Below, piece by piece: positions 9,676 to 18,316 of a stretch of DNA of 64,000 nucleotides. Every line of letters starts with the position of its first letter. Within the stretch, counting starts at the first letter, position 1. Below the pieces are notes generated by a model, which was given only the letters and a program-made list of their open reading frames with translations, was not told the DNA's origin and made no database searches. Source of the stretch: Flavobacterium flevense (GTDB taxonomy: Bacteria; Bacteroidota; Bacteroidia; Flavobacteriales; Flavobacteriaceae); assembly GCF_900142775.1 (NCBI RefSeq), contig NZ_FRCC01000001.1:186001-250000 (forward strand), read 5' to 3'. The position numbers and the translations under genes were made by a program.

Positions 9676-9978
9676 TTATATATGAGTTCTTATTTTTTCT
9701 TTTCTTTTTACCAGCAAACGTTCTAATGATTCTGCCGACAACTCCACCGCTTCTTCAAAGGTCTTACACTGTTTTTTCACCAAAAAATCATCTCCTGGCA
9801 CATTAATCTTAACCTCCACAATTTTATTTTCCTTCTCACTCGTCTTTTCAACTTTCAAATAAACATCAGAAGAAACTACCCTATCGTAGTATTTTTCTAA
9901 TTTATCCATTCGTCCTTGAACAAAATCTACCAGTTTTCCATCAACAGCAAAGTTAACAGCGTGAACATTTACCTTCAT
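9676..9978 (-). CDS. hpf: Ribosome hibernation promoting factor, short form
   Basis: 100 residues of the HPF/RaiA (YfiA) family. These proteins bind the 30S subunit at the mRNA/tRNA channel to inactivate ribosomes in starvation. The fold is recognisable from MKVNVHAVNFAVDGKLVDF through the basic C-terminus LVKRKEKIRTHI. The short length and lack of a C-terminal dimerisation domain make it the short type. The ATG at 9976-9978 is preferred over an upstream TTG. It lies 18 bp after xerC, in the unit headed by rpsU, so three ribosome- or growth-linked genes share a promoter. Confidence 0.9.
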   Translation of the reverse strand: MKVNVHAVNFAVDGKLVDFVQGRMDKLEKYYDRVVSSDVYLKVEKTSEKENKIVEVKINVPGDDFLVKKQCKTFEEAVELSAESLERLLVKRKEKIRTHI

Positions 9979-9996
9979 AATCAAAAATTTTTATGG

Positions 9997-10905
9997 TTAA
10001 ACTTTAGAATTACTACCTCCTCTAGGATGAGCCCCCACATACACTTTTTTCAACTCTGATAAACTATTATGAGTATAAACCTGTGTTGAAGCTAAACTAG
10101 AATGCCCTAATAATTCCTTAACTGAATTTAAATCGGCTCCATTATTCAGTAAATGAGTCGCAAAAGTATGTCTTAACATATGCGGACTCTTCTTTACCTT
10201 TTTAGAGACTTTACTAAAGTATGAATTTATTAAGCGATACACAAAAGATTCACTCAATTTTAACCCCTTTTTTGTTAAAAAAAAATACACCTCATCTTTA
10301 ACTGCTTCTAAATCTGCCCTCAACTCAAGATAATCGCGCATTTGATTCAACACGACCGGCAACACCGGGACAATTCTTTCTTTATTCCTTTTTCCTAAAA
10401 CTTTAATAGCAGCATTAGAAAAATCGACTGCAACCAACTTTAAATGAATCAACTCAGACCTCCTTATACCTGTAGAATACAATAATTCAATCAACAACTT
10501 ATCCCTGACACCTTCAAAATCTTTATCAAAAGCAAAATCGTCTAAAACAAGTTCCACTTCTTTCTCCGAAAAAGGAATTTGATTTTTCTTAGACACTTTT
10601 AAAGCTCTATGCTTCAACAAAGGATTCACTTCTATCTGTTTTATTTTTAAAAGAAACTTATAAAAAGCCTTTAGCGAAGCCATTTTTCTATTGACAGAAA
10701 CATTAGACAAACCACTTTCTACCAAAAAAACAATCCACGACCGAATTTGAACATATTCAACCGAAACAATATCTTGTTGATTAAAATTCAACGCATTGTA
10801 TTCCTGAAAATCAGCAACATCCTTCACATAAGCACACAAAGTATGAGGAGAATACTTTTTCTCTTTCTGAAGATAATCTGCAAATGCTTCTAAATCTGTA
10901 GCCAT
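9997..10905 (-). CDS. xerC: Tyrosine recombinase, XerC/XerD type
   Basis: 302-residue site-specific tyrosine recombinase, likely resolving chromosome dimers at dif with a partner. The N-terminal SAM-like core-binding domain spans about residues 1-90. The catalytic set is complete: R148 (TGIRRSEL), K172 (GKRNKER), H242 and R245 (HMLRHTFAT), H268 (LGHSS) and Y277 (QVYTH). I use the ATG at 10903-10905; a longer frame to 10968 would need a TTG. It sits between rpsU and hpf, not next to an att-like repeat or tRNA end, so I read it as the housekeeping recombinase rather than a phage integrase. Confidence 0.88.
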   Translation of the reverse strand: MATDLEAFADYLQKEKKYSPHTLCAYVKDVADFQEYNALNFNQQDIVSVEYVQIRSWIVFLVESGLSNVSVNRKMASLKAFYKFLLKIKQIEVNPLLKHRALKVSKKNQIPFSEKEVELVLDDFAFDKDFEGVRDKLLIELLYSTGIRRSELIHLKLVAVDFSNAAIKVLGKRNKERIVPVLPVVLNQMRDYLELRADLEAVKDEVYFFLTKKGLKLSESFVYRLINSYFSKVSKKVKKSPHMLRHTFATHLLNNGADLNSVKELLGHSSLASTQVYTHNSLSELKKVYVGAHPRGGSNSKV

Positions 10906-10979
10906 AAAAAAACCGTTAGCATCAAATTTATAAAAAATCTGATCACTAACGGTATTATTTTGTTTCAAAAAAGAAACTA

Positions 10980-11174
10980 CTAACTCTCTAAGCTATCTCT
11001 CAAACCTTGGATATAAGCTGCTTTTTGGAATTTCATTCTGTTTTTAACTGACGGCTTAATGAAAGCTGTACGAGCTCTTAATTGACGAACTGTTCCAGTT
11101 TTATCAAATTTTCTTTTATAGCGCTTTAATGCTCTATCGATATTTTCTCCGTCTTTAATTGGTATAATTAACAT
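10980..11174 (-). CDS. rpsU: 30S ribosomal protein S21 (bS21)
   Basis: 64 residues, MLIIPIKDGENIDRALKRYKRK, the basic bS21 family. In Bacteroidota, bS21 is part of the platform complex that holds the 3' end of 16S rRNA and hides the anti-Shine-Dalgarno, explaining why SD sequences are rarely used. This gene has its own strong promoter and a near-perfect SD (listed separately), which fits autogenous control in which ribosomes lacking bS21 translate it preferentially. It heads the unit with xerC and hpf. Confidence 0.97.
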   Translation of the reverse strand: MLIIPIKDGENIDRALKRYKRKFDKTGTVRQLRARTAFIKPSVKNRMKFQKAAYIQGLRDSLES

Positions 11175-11182
11175 AATTTTGA

Positions 11183-11190
11183 CACCTCCT
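11183..11190 (-). promoter_or_regulatory. Strong Shine-Dalgarno of rpsU
   Basis: On the minus strand the sequence is AGGAGGTG, 8 nt before the ATG, preceded by GAG (overall GAGAGGAGGTGTC). It is complementary to the anti-SD core CACCTCCT. I noticed no comparable SD at the other genes I inspected upstream of. It probably lets free anti-SD (bS21-deficient ribosomes) drive rpsU translation. Confidence 0.9.
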
Positions 11191-11203
11191 CTCGTTAAGG
11201 CTG

Positions 11204-11233
11204 CAAAAGTAGAAAATTAATTATGAATTACAA
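11204..11233 (-). promoter_or_regulatory. Promoter of rpsU-xerC-hpf
   Basis: -7 TACTTTTG at 11204-11211, a 19-nt spacer and -33 TTG at 11231-11233, an exact Bacteroidota consensus. The start point should lie about 7 nt downstream, giving a leader of only about 20 nt that contains little except the Shine-Dalgarno. Confidence 0.8.
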
Positions 11234-11293
11234 GTCATTAATTGTGTTTTTTAGAAAAAAGAGAATAGAACAAAGAAAATAGACCCTAAAAAA

Positions 11294-11328
11294 AACTTCC
11301 ATCCTCTAACTTCTAACTCCAACCTTCA
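11294..11328. repeat. AACTTCT-type heptad repeats
   Basis: Five period-7 units beginning AACTTCC ATCCTCT and including AACTTCT, just downstream of the acyl-CoA dehydrogenase stop. The same pyrimidine-rich heptads build up the large array at 34889-35303. Confidence 0.6.
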
Positions 11329-11331
11329 AAA

Positions 11332-12477
11332 CTACCCTTTCAACAAATTTCTTGAAATCACCACTTTCTGAATTTCGGTCGTTCCTTCACCTATGGTGCA
11401 CAATTTTGAATCCCGATAGAACTTTTCCACCGGATAATCCTTAGTATAACCATAACCCCCATGAATTTGTACTGCTTCATTAGCCACCTTAACACATACT
11501 TCCGAAGCATACATCTTAGCCATAGCACCAGCGGTAGTCACAGGACGATGTTGTTCTTTCAGGAAAGCCGCTTTATGCAAAAGCAACTCCGAAGCTTCAA
11601 TTTCAGTAGCCATGTCGACTAATTTAAATGAAATTCCCTGAAATTCTGCAATAGCTTTACCAAACTGATGTCTTTCTTTCGAATATTTCAAAGCAGCTTC
11701 ATAAGCTCCTTTCGCTATTCCCAGTGATAATGCTCCAATAGAAATGCGTCCGCCATCCAGAATTTTCATTGCCTGAATAAAACCTTCGCCTACTTCACCT
11801 AATCTATTTGAGTCGGGAATTCTACAATTATCAAAAATAAGCTCAGCGGTTTCACTGGCTCGCATTCCTAATTTATTTTCTTTTTTCCCTGAAGAAAATC
11901 CAGCTGTTCCTTTTTCAAATACAAAAGCAGTCATCCCTCTGGAATCTCCTTTTTCTCCGGTACGAACAATTACCACCGAAATATCTCCGGATATGGCATG
12001 GGTAATAAAATTTTTGGCTCCGTTAACAATCCAATAATCGCCGTCTCTTTTTGCGGTAGTATTCATCCCGGCTGCATCTGAACCCGTATTATGTTCTGTA
12101 AGTCCCCAGGCACCAATATGTTCTCCCGAAGCTAATTTAGGAATCCACTTCTTTTTTTGTTCTTCGTTACCAAAAGTCAAAATATGATTAGTACACAATG
12201 AATTATGTGCCGCAACTGACAAACCTACTGAAGGATCTACTTTAGAAATTTCTTCTATAATAGTAATATACTCATGATAACCTAACCCGGAACCTCCCAG
12301 TTCTTCAGGAACTAAAACTCCCATGAAGCCCATCTCTCCTAATTTTTTAAATAAAGGGACAGGAAAAACCTGAGCCTCATCCCATTCCATTATATAAGGT
12401 CTTATATTTTTTTCAGCAAAATCTCTTATAGATTGAGCAATCATGCTTTGTGTTTCACTGTAATCAAAGTGCATCAT
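11332..12477 (-). CDS. Acyl-CoA dehydrogenase
   Basis: 381-residue FAD-dependent acyl-CoA dehydrogenase, catalysing alpha,beta-dehydrogenation of acyl-CoA in fatty-acid or branched-chain amino-acid breakdown. Domains are in the usual order: N-terminal helical, a beta-domain with [15 protein letters not shown] (FAD/substrate contact), and a C-terminal helical domain. The catalytic base is the Glu in [11 protein letters not shown], at the position used by short- and medium-chain enzymes. The helix [20 protein letters not shown] is conserved. Two Met codons open the frame (12477 and 12474). Chain-length preference cannot be read from sequence alone. Confidence 0.93.
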   Translation of the reverse strand: MMHFDYSETQSMIAQSIRDFAEKNIRPYIMEWDEAQVFPVPLFKKLGEMGFMGVLVPEELGGSGLGYHEYITIIEEISKVDPSVGLSVAAHNSLCTNHILTFGNEEQKKKWIPKLASGEHIGAWGLTEHNTGSDAAGMNTTAKRDGDYWIVNGAKNFITHAISGDISVVIVRTGEKGDSRGMTAFVFEKGTAGFSSGKKENKLGMRASETAELIFDNCRIPDSNRLGEVGEGFIQAMKILDGGRISIGALSLGIAKGAYEAALKYSKERHQFGKAIAEFQGISFKLVDMATEIEASELLLHKAAFLKEQHRPVTTAGAMAKMYASEVCVKVANEAVQIHGGYGYTKDYPVEKFYRDSKLCTIGEGTTEIQKVVISRNLLKG

Positions 12478-12489
12478 TATGGCTATTTT

Positions 12490-13368
12490 TTAAAAGTCCA
12501 AATATAAGGCTATAATATTAGCATTTTCATTAGACATTCCTTTAATTTTTGTTAAATCACCTACATTTTTTATATCTCCGTTCATGCTTCTGTAAATAAC
12601 AATTTCCCGTGCTAAATTATATTTAAAATAAGGAAACTGGGCTAATTCCTTAATAGTCGCATTGTTAACATCTATTTTTTTCAAGTTTGGAAGTGCACTA
12701 ATTTTAAAATTAGTCTTTAATTGTTGCACAACTTCAGGAGACAATCCCCACACGTCATTCATTTGTTCCATCGAAACAAAACCTCCTAAACTCTCTTTAA
12801 ATTTTAAAATTCGTATCGAAATTGCCTCTCCAATTCCATAAATCCGGATTAAATCTTCCTGAGTAGCCTGATTAATATCCTTAACAACTATGTTTGTTTT
12901 TTTCGAAAAATGTTCCGGATTGGTATTCGAAAAAACCACAGCTTTCGACAGCTTTTTTTTATTTACCCAATCAGGGAATTTAAAATAAGGAGCCATCGTC
13001 ACTAATAAAGAATCTGAAATTCCGGTTACAGTCTGAAATTCCTTTGCAGAGTTGACATATTTATTCTGCTTTCTAAAAGCAAACAATCGGTCAATTTCAA
13101 CCACAGACATTCCTAATTTATAGCCTTTATAATCAGTGATAAAATTAGGATTAAAGGGATACCGTTTAATTGTTTGCTTTTTTTGGTGAGATTCAAGTGA
13201 ATCCATTCTAGCATTCAAAGAAAGCCATTTTTGTTCTTGTATATCAAATTCAGGAGCCGTTTGAAAATCAGCAAAAAAAAGAACAAATTGCAATACAACA
13301 ATAATCAGGAAAAGACATAAAATTCCTTTTTGCTGTTGATTTGAAAACTGAAAATATTTTTTGTTCAT
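12490..13368 (-). CDS. Helix-hairpin-helix protein with one membrane segment
   Basis: About 292 residues. A single N-terminal membrane helix (GILCLFLIIVVLQFVLFF) is followed by a long region with repeated helix-hairpin-helix segments, such as INQATQEDLIRIYGIGEAISIRILKFKE and DVNNATIKELAQFPYFKYNLAREIV. These resemble ComEA DNA-binding modules, so it could bind DNA at the cell surface during uptake, but repeated HhH domains of this kind are widespread in Bacteroidota without proof. The ATG at 13366-13368 is chosen over a TTG 60 bp upstream. It lies 12 bp upstream of the acyl-CoA dehydrogenase. Confidence 0.75.
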   Translation of the reverse strand: MNKKYFQFSNQQQKGILCLFLIIVVLQFVLFFADFQTAPEFDIQEQKWLSLNARMDSLESHQKKQTIKRYPFNPNFITDYKGYKLGMSVVEIDRLFAFRKQNKYVNSAKEFQTVTGISDSLLVTMAPYFKFPDWVNKKKLSKAVVFSNTNPEHFSKKTNIVVKDINQATQEDLIRIYGIGEAISIRILKFKESLGGFVSMEQMNDVWGLSPEVVQQLKTNFKISALPNLKKIDVNNATIKELAQFPYFKYNLAREIVIYRSMNGDIKNVGDLTKIKGMSNENANIIALYLDF

Positions 13369-13479
13369 TTTTAAAGGCATTCTTACATTAATAATAATGA
13401 TAAGAGCTAAATGTATAAATAATTTCAACCATTCCTCCCGAATTTAAAAACATAATTATTATTTTTTCATAAAAAACAA

Positions 13480-13487
13480 TACTTTTG
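13480..13487 (+). promoter_or_regulatory. -7 element of amino-acid permease gene
   Basis: TACTTTTG matches the Bacteroidota -7 consensus, 28 bp before the ATG. No clear TTG is found at the -33 distance, so this is a partial match. Confidence 0.5.
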
Positions 13488-13515
13488 AAAAAAGTATAAC
13501 CTAAAAAACAAAACC

Positions 13516-15153
13516 ATGTCTATCTGGAAAAGAAAACCATTAAGCCAACTTTTAGCCGAAGCCGAAGATTCTGAAAAAGGATTAAAGAAGACATTAACCG
13601 CTTCCGGACTTGTTGCATTAGGTGTAGGAGCAATTATTGGCGCAGGATTATTTTCTATAACAGGTCTTGCTGCCTCAGTAAATGCTGGTCCTGCAATCAG
13701 TATTTCTTTTCTTATAGCCGCTTTTGGTTGTATTTTTGCAGGTCTTTGTTATGCTGAATTTTCCTCAATGATTCCTGTTGCCGGTAGTGCTTACACCTAT
13801 TCATTTGCAACAATGGGAGAATTTATTGCCTGGATAATTGGTTGGGACTTAGTATTAGAATATGCCGTAGGAGCAGCAACCGTCTCCATAAGCTGGTCGC
13901 GGTACTTAGGTAAATTTCTGGAAACCTTTGGCATTCATATTGACGATAACCTGATGCTTTCTCCTTTTGAAGGCGGTATTATCAACCTTCCGGCTGTATT
14001 TATTGTAATGCTTATGTCGTTAATTTTGATACGGGGAACACAGGAATCGGCTTTTGTAAATAACATAATTGTTTTATTAAAAGTCTCTGTTGTATTGATT
14101 TTTATTGCTGTGGGATGGCAATATATCAAACCTGAGAATTATACTCCTTATATTCCTGAAAACACAGGGAAATTTGGCGAATTTGGTTTTTCAGGAATTA
14201 TACGGGCTGCAGCGATAGTATTTTTTGCTTATATTGGTTTTGATGCGGTCTCAACAGCTGCACAAGAAGCAAAAAACCCAAAAAGAGATATGCCTATTGG
14301 TATTTTATTATCGTTAGGTATCTGTACCATACTTTACATATTATTTGCCCATGTCATGACAGGTGTGGTAAATTATCAGGCATTTGCAGGAAAAGATGGT
14401 ATTGCACCAGTAGCAATTGCCGTAGAAGCCATGGGACCTGAGGGAGCAAATGGCATGATTACCCCTGCTTATCCCTGGCTTAACAATGCTATTTTACTAG
14501 CTATTTTAGGAGGTTACTCTTCTGTAATCATGGTACTCTTAATGGGACAGAGTCGTGTATTTTTCTCGATGAGTAAAGATGGTCTTATTCCAAAAGTATT
14601 TTCAGAAGTTCATGCTAAATTTAGAACTCCTGCCAAAAACAACTTATTATTCATGGTAATTGTAAGCGTTTTTGCTGCTTTCATTCCCGCAAGAGTTGTT
14701 GGTGAAATGACCAGTATTGGTACTTTATTTGCATTTATATTGGTTTGCCTTGGCGTACTCATTATGCGTAAAAAAATGCCCGAAGCTCCAAGAGCTTTCA
14801 GAACGCCTTTAGTGCCTTTTGTACCTATCGCCGGCGTTTTAGTCTGTTTATTTATGATGGTATTTTTACCTTTAGACACCTGGATCAGGCTTATTGTCTG
14901 GATGATGATAGGTTTTGATTTGTATATTTTCTACGGAATGAAAAACAGTGCACTCAACAAAGGACAGTTCAGCTTAAAAAACCAAAAAACTGTTGCCGGA
15001 TCTGGACTGGGAATGGTAATCACACTTATTATTATTGCTTTTATACACCACAGTGATCCTACTATAGATGATGTGTATTTATACTATTTTTCATTAGCAT
15101 TCGCCATAATCCATGCTTTTGTCTATGGTTACAGCTTTAAAAAAGCGAAATAA
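13516..15153 (+). CDS. APC-family cationic amino-acid permease
   Basis: 545-residue membrane transporter of the amino acid-polyamine-organocation superfamily, CAT branch. The first helix carries the substrate-binding glycine motif VGAIIGAGLFSITG at about residues 37-50. Further helices include GCIFAGLCYAEFSSMIPVAG and a conserved IGFDAVSTAAQEAKNPKRDMP loop. About 12-14 hydrophobic spans are visible. Uptake of basic or neutral amino acids by cation symport is the family role; the exact substrate is unknown. It is monocistronic, ending at a strong bidirectional terminator. Confidence 0.88.
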   Translation: MSIWKRKPLSQLLAEAEDSEKGLKKTLTASGLVALGVGAIIGAGLFSITGLAASVNAGPAISISFLIAAFGCIFAGLCYAEFSSMIPVAGSAYTYSFATMGEFIAWIIGWDLVLEYAVGAATVSISWSRYLGKFLETFGIHIDDNLMLSPFEGGIINLPAVFIVMLMSLILIRGTQESAFVNNIIVLLKVSVVLIFIAVGWQYIKPENYTPYIPENTGKFGEFGFSGIIRAAAIVFFAYIGFDAVSTAAQEAKNPKRDMPIGILLSLGICTILYILFAHVMTGVVNYQAFAGKDGIAPVAIAVEAMGPEGANGMITPAYPWLNNAILLAILGGYSSVIMVLLMGQSRVFFSMSKDGLIPKVFSEVHAKFRTPAKNNLLFMVIVSVFAAFIPARVVGEMTSIGTLFAFILVCLGVLIMRKKMPEAPRAFRTPLVPFVPIAGVLVCLFMMVFLPLDTWIRLIVWMMIGFDLYIFYGMKNSALNKGQFSLKNQKTVAGSGLGMVITLIIIAFIHHSDPTIDDVYLYYFSLAFAIIHAFVYGYSFKKAK

Positions 15154-15170
15154 ATACAGGAAGTTTAATT

Positions 15171-15210
15171 AAAAAAGGGATTCTAATTATGATTTTAGAA
15201 TCCCTTTTTT
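15171..15210. terminator. Bidirectional terminator
   Basis: A6-GGGATTCTAA (15171-15186) pairs with TTAGAATCCC-T6 (15195-15210) across an 8-nt loop, a 16-bp stem. It serves the permease gene on the plus strand and the convergent PspC gene on the minus strand. Confidence 0.92.
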
Positions 15211-15211
15211 A

Positions 15212-15439
15212 TTATAAATCAAATACTGAAGTTCGTTTAGAACGAATTAGATCTTTAAGGCGTATCCAAAAAGCCAGCGTTAAATAAACACCAAATCCTA
15301 ATCCCACAGTAACAAACGAAATATAAATAAAAAACAAGCGAACATTAGTCACCCGCATTCCTAATTTATCTGCCAGACGCGAAGAAACCTGGAATCCGTA
15401 TTTTTCGAAAAAAAATTTAAGTTTTATAATTGCTAACAT
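15212..15439 (-). CDS. PspC-domain membrane protein
   Basis: 75 residues. A PspC-like module is visible: RLADKLGMRVTNVRLFFIYISFVTVGLGFGVYLTLAF, with one hydrophobic span and the D-x-x-G-x-R segment typical of the family. PspC proteins sense envelope stress in proteobacteria; small stand-alone forms in flavobacteria have no assigned role. It lies 69 bp downstream of a DUF2851 gene, probably in the same unit. Confidence 0.75.
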   Translation of the reverse strand: MLAIIKLKFFFEKYGFQVSSRLADKLGMRVTNVRLFFIYISFVTVGLGFGVYLTLAFWIRLKDLIRSKRTSVFDL

Positions 15440-15508
15440 TGTGTGTGCATTATTTTATAGGAGCCAAATTTACAAATTTTAATATTTTAAATAAAAATTT
15501 TAACGAAA

Positions 15509-16780
15509 CTAACCATTCTTTAGCAATTCCAGACCTATACCACAATCCAAACATCTCCCCACAGCACAATACTCATTCTTTAACTGCAATAAAGATTGTG
15601 TTTCAAAACAGTCAGTAGCTTTTATACCAAAAAAAGTAAATTTATCTATAATTGCATTTTTCTCCGGTGCAACTGTAGTTAACATAGCCATTAAATCTTC
15701 GGTGATTTCTTTTCCTAAACTTTTAGCATATGAAAACTGAAGCGGAATAATGGTATTAATCAATAATAAATCAACGAATGATTTTGACATCTTTTTTATT
15801 TTATCAGGGCTTACTTTATCAAACTGATAGTGACTTTCCCAATAAAAAGAAGTTGTGCTCCGTAACAACTGATAAACTTCTTCAACCGAATACACAGCAA
15901 TAATTTTTGAAAATAAATTCTGTTCTTTATGATACAAATGAGCCAGCTGTGAAAGTCTGATGGTTGGAAAATTATCCGGACGGTGTTTAAAAAACTGAAC
16001 ATTTCCTTCGTTATGGGGTTCTAATTGGTATTTGTGCAACAAATAAAAATACCTGAATTTTAAATCTTTGAAATAAGTATCTTCTTTATCAAAATCTAAC
16101 AAAGCTGCTTTTCCCAGTAAAAGTGCTTCCAGATTTTCAACTTCAAAACTTTCTTTTCTTATTATCGAAAAAGGGATTGACCGGGCTATTTTCAGGAAAA
16201 GCTCACCATTAGTATTGAGACCAAAGTTCTTGGCCAGCATACAAAATAAAACGGCTTCCCAGTCATTGCCTGTTTGTTCTAATAAATCATAAATTGCTTT
16301 TGATTTTCTTTCTAATCTTTCAAAAAACAAACGCTCCTGCCAGTTTTTCAAAACAAAATCATCCAAATCTTTTAATTGCTTTTCGCAAAAAATCCAGGAT
16401 TTGGGTGCAACTAATTGTTGGTAATTCACTAAAACTTCATTATCAACATAATTTTTAAGTTCCAGAACAGGAATTTCGGTATTATTTTTTCTAAAAACTT
16501 CAGTATCATGTTCCCAGACGACATGCAGAATAACGTTGTCATAAGCAGCATCTTTTTCATGATGATGCACATACCAATCAGAAGATTTAAGGTGAATTTC
16601 TACATTTCCGGCCCATTTTTGGTTGGCAACAGTAATTTGAGCATTAAAAAAATCAGGTCCTGCCTGCTCTAAATACTGACCTACATTAGCAATAACAATT
16701 GTTTCCCCGCCGGTTGTTTTTAAATCAAAACTATTCCATTTTTTATATTTCCATAAATAATGCAGAAACTCTTCTTTCAT
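15509..16780 (-). CDS. DUF2851 family protein
   Basis: 423 residues, recognisable as DUF2851 from the N-terminal MKEEFLHYLWKYKKWN and the signature GPDFFNAQITVANQKWAGNVEIH, followed by HHHEKDAAYDNVILHVVW. A C-terminal CxxC-like pair (CAVGRCLDCGIG) could bind metal. The GPDF/NVEIH segment has some likeness to nuclease-type folds, but the function is unknown. The gene is conserved in Bacteroidota. No signal peptide, so cytoplasmic. Confidence 0.85.
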   Translation of the reverse strand: MKEEFLHYLWKYKKWNSFDLKTTGGETIVIANVGQYLEQAGPDFFNAQITVANQKWAGNVEIHLKSSDWYVHHHEKDAAYDNVILHVVWEHDTEVFRKNNTEIPVLELKNYVDNEVLVNYQQLVAPKSWIFCEKQLKDLDDFVLKNWQERLFFERLERKSKAIYDLLEQTGNDWEAVLFCMLAKNFGLNTNGELFLKIARSIPFSIIRKESFEVENLEALLLGKAALLDFDKEDTYFKDLKFRYFYLLHKYQLEPHNEGNVQFFKHRPDNFPTIRLSQLAHLYHKEQNLFSKIIAVYSVEEVYQLLRSTTSFYWESHYQFDKVSPDKIKKMSKSFVDLLLINTIIPLQFSYAKSLGKEITEDLMAMLTTVAPEKNAIIDKFTFFGIKATDCFETQSLLQLKNEYCAVGRCLDCGIGLELLKNG

Positions 16781-16849
16781 AGCCAGGATTTAAATTAATA
16801 AATCTAATTTAATGAAAAAACTTACGCAAAAACTTAAAAGAAAAATATT

Positions 16850-17332
16850 CTATTGCATCAAATACAATTGAGCACAAGCTCTCGCATCAGACAAGGCTTC
16901 GTGATGGTTTAATTTAATTCTCATTGCACGACAGCAATCACTTAATTTAGTAGGTTTCAAACCTTTGGCCTTATATATTTTTACGGTGCATTCCCACCTT
17001 GCAGCAATATTCAGTGTAGTATAATCCAATCCATAATAGGCCATCGATTTTGCCAGAACGTTGCGATCAAAACTTTCGTTATGTGCTACAACCACCCTGT
17101 TTTGAAGCCTTTTTTGGATTTCAGGAAAAACCTGAAGAAAATTTTTAGCTCTGGCCGTATCACTTGGATAAATACCATGAACCTGAATGGTAAACGGAGA
17201 ATATAAATTATTAGGCGGCTGAATTAAAGTAACAAACTCATCAACCACAATCCCATTTTCAACCGTAACAATTCCTACGGAACAAGGATGAAAAGCAGTT
17301 GCAGTTTCAAAATCGATAGCGGTAAAGGTCAT
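16850..17332 (-). CDS. DEDDh 3'-5' exonuclease (DnaQ-like)
   Basis: 160-residue stand-alone exonuclease domain. ExoI motif DFETAT lies at residues 7-12, ExoII has NESFDRN around residue 82, and ExoIII reads HHEALSDARACA near residue 146 with the H-x4-D spacing of the DEDDh subgroup. Proofreading epsilon, RNase T and oligoribonuclease-like enzymes share this fold. The absence of other domains suggests a repair or RNA-trimming role rather than Pol III epsilon. The start codon overlaps an AATCTNN heptad array. Confidence 0.82.
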   Translation of the reverse strand: MTFTAIDFETATAFHPCSVGIVTVENGIVVDEFVTLIQPPNNLYSPFTIQVHGIYPSDTARAKNFLQVFPEIQKRLQNRVVVAHNESFDRNVLAKSMAYYGLDYTTLNIAARWECTVKIYKAKGLKPTKLSDCCRAMRIKLNHHEALSDARACAQLYLMQ

Positions 17333-17359
17333 TTGATTTTAGATTGCAGATTTATAATT
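17332..17359. repeat. AATCTNN heptad repeats upstream of exonuclease
   Basis: Four period-7 units, read on the minus strand as AATTATA AATCTGC and then AATCTAA. They sit directly at the start codon of the exonuclease gene, so any unit change would alter its 5' end or leader. Confidence 0.55.
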
Positions 17360-17414
17360 GTTGGTTTCAGTTTTTTTTTTGCCAATGTACTTGAAATTGC
17401 TATTAATTTCCAAT

Positions 17415-18185
17415 TTACAAAAGTAATGATTGTGGCAGCATTTCTAAAAAAGGCATTGCCTTAGAATAATCTAATGATTCATATTCTAATCCTAATTTTC
17501 TTAAATTAGTGTAATAAAGCTGATGGTTTTGATAATAATTTTTCTCACTCTGAACAAACCATGCTTTCTCTCCTAATTTTTCAGACAAAAACCATTTTTC
17601 CAGAAGCCTTCCGGTGCGACCATTGCCATCATTCCAAGGATGTATTTTTACAAAAATCAAATGAATCCAACTCGCATAATAAAACACTTCCTGAAAATCC
17701 AATTCTTTGTTTAGTAACCTTTCCACATCTTCATAAAAAGCTTCCATTTCATTATCTACCTGATGAGGCAAGGCTGCTACATATTCAATTCGCCCATCAT
17801 CAGTAGTCACAAACATGGGATGAATTCGATGTTTTCCCAGTTGATTTTCAGCTACAATATTTTTCGCTAAAAGTCTGTGAGCTTCGGCTATATTATTTTT
17901 ATTCAAAGAATTATTCTTGGCAAAACAGTACGCATCATACAAATCATCAATTTTCTTAGTGTAATCCGGAAGAAATTCAATTCCGAAGCGCTTGTGTTTT
18001 ACATAGGAATCCAATTCAATTTCCTCACCTTCAATTTTACTTGAAAAAACCGAAGCTACCGAAGTATAAAAACTAAAAGAATCATTTGAGATTTCGGCAT
18101 CATGTAAGGAATTAAACTTCAGGTCTAATCCTTGGGGGAAGCTCTTCTTGTAATTATCTAAAAGTATTTCAGGAATGATTTTCAT
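17415..18185 (-). CDS. Fic family protein, N-terminally autoinhibited class
   Basis: 256 residues. Fic proteins usually transfer AMP from ATP to hydroxyl side chains of target proteins. The catalytic loop HPWNDGNGR lies at 182-190, with the catalytic His and the anion-binding Asn/Gly/Arg all present. An inhibitory helix motif S-x3-E-G (S48 to E52-G53) lies upstream of the Fic core, which places it in the class with the inhibitory helix at the N-terminus. No antitoxin gene is adjacent, consistent with built-in inhibition. The target is unknown. It has its own promoter match. Confidence 0.85.
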   Translation of the reverse strand: MKIIPEILLDNYKKSFPQGLDLKFNSLHDAEISNDSFSFYTSVASVFSSKIEGEEIELDSYVKHKRFGIEFLPDYTKKIDDLYDAYCFAKNNSLNKNNIAEAHRLLAKNIVAENQLGKHRIHPMFVTTDDGRIEYVAALPHQVDNEMEAFYEDVERLLNKELDFQEVFYYASWIHLIFVKIHPWNDGNGRTGRLLEKWFLSEKLGEKAWFVQSEKNYYQNHQLYYTNLRKLGLEYESLDYSKAMPFLEMLPQSLLL

Positions 18186-18206
18186 TTAGTGATAAAACTT
18201 ATGCTA

Positions 18207-18235
18207 CAAATATAAAGTTTATATCAATGACACAA
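18207..18235 (-). promoter_or_regulatory. Promoter of fic gene
   Basis: -7 TATATTTG (18207-18214), an 18-nt spacer and -33 TTG (18233-18235) on the minus strand. The ATG follows 21 bp later. Confidence 0.65.
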
Positions 18236-18260
18236 GTTTATTAGACAAAGATTAAAAACA

Positions 18261-18293
18261 AAAAACCCACAAGATTCAAAAAAACTTGTGGGT
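18261..18293 (-). terminator. Terminator of putative porin gene
   Basis: On the minus strand ACCCACAAG pairs with CTTGTGGGT (18285-18293 with 18265-18273), followed by a T-rich run. It lies 24 bp after the porin stop and before the fic promoter. Confidence 0.8.
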
Positions 18294-18316
18294 ATATAAA
18301 AAAGTGGATTTAAATA

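Noticed and set aside
9997..10905. Phage integrase
   Set aside because: The recombinase sits between rpsU and hpf in one housekeeping unit, with no att-like repeats or other phage genes; a XerC-type role is the better reading.
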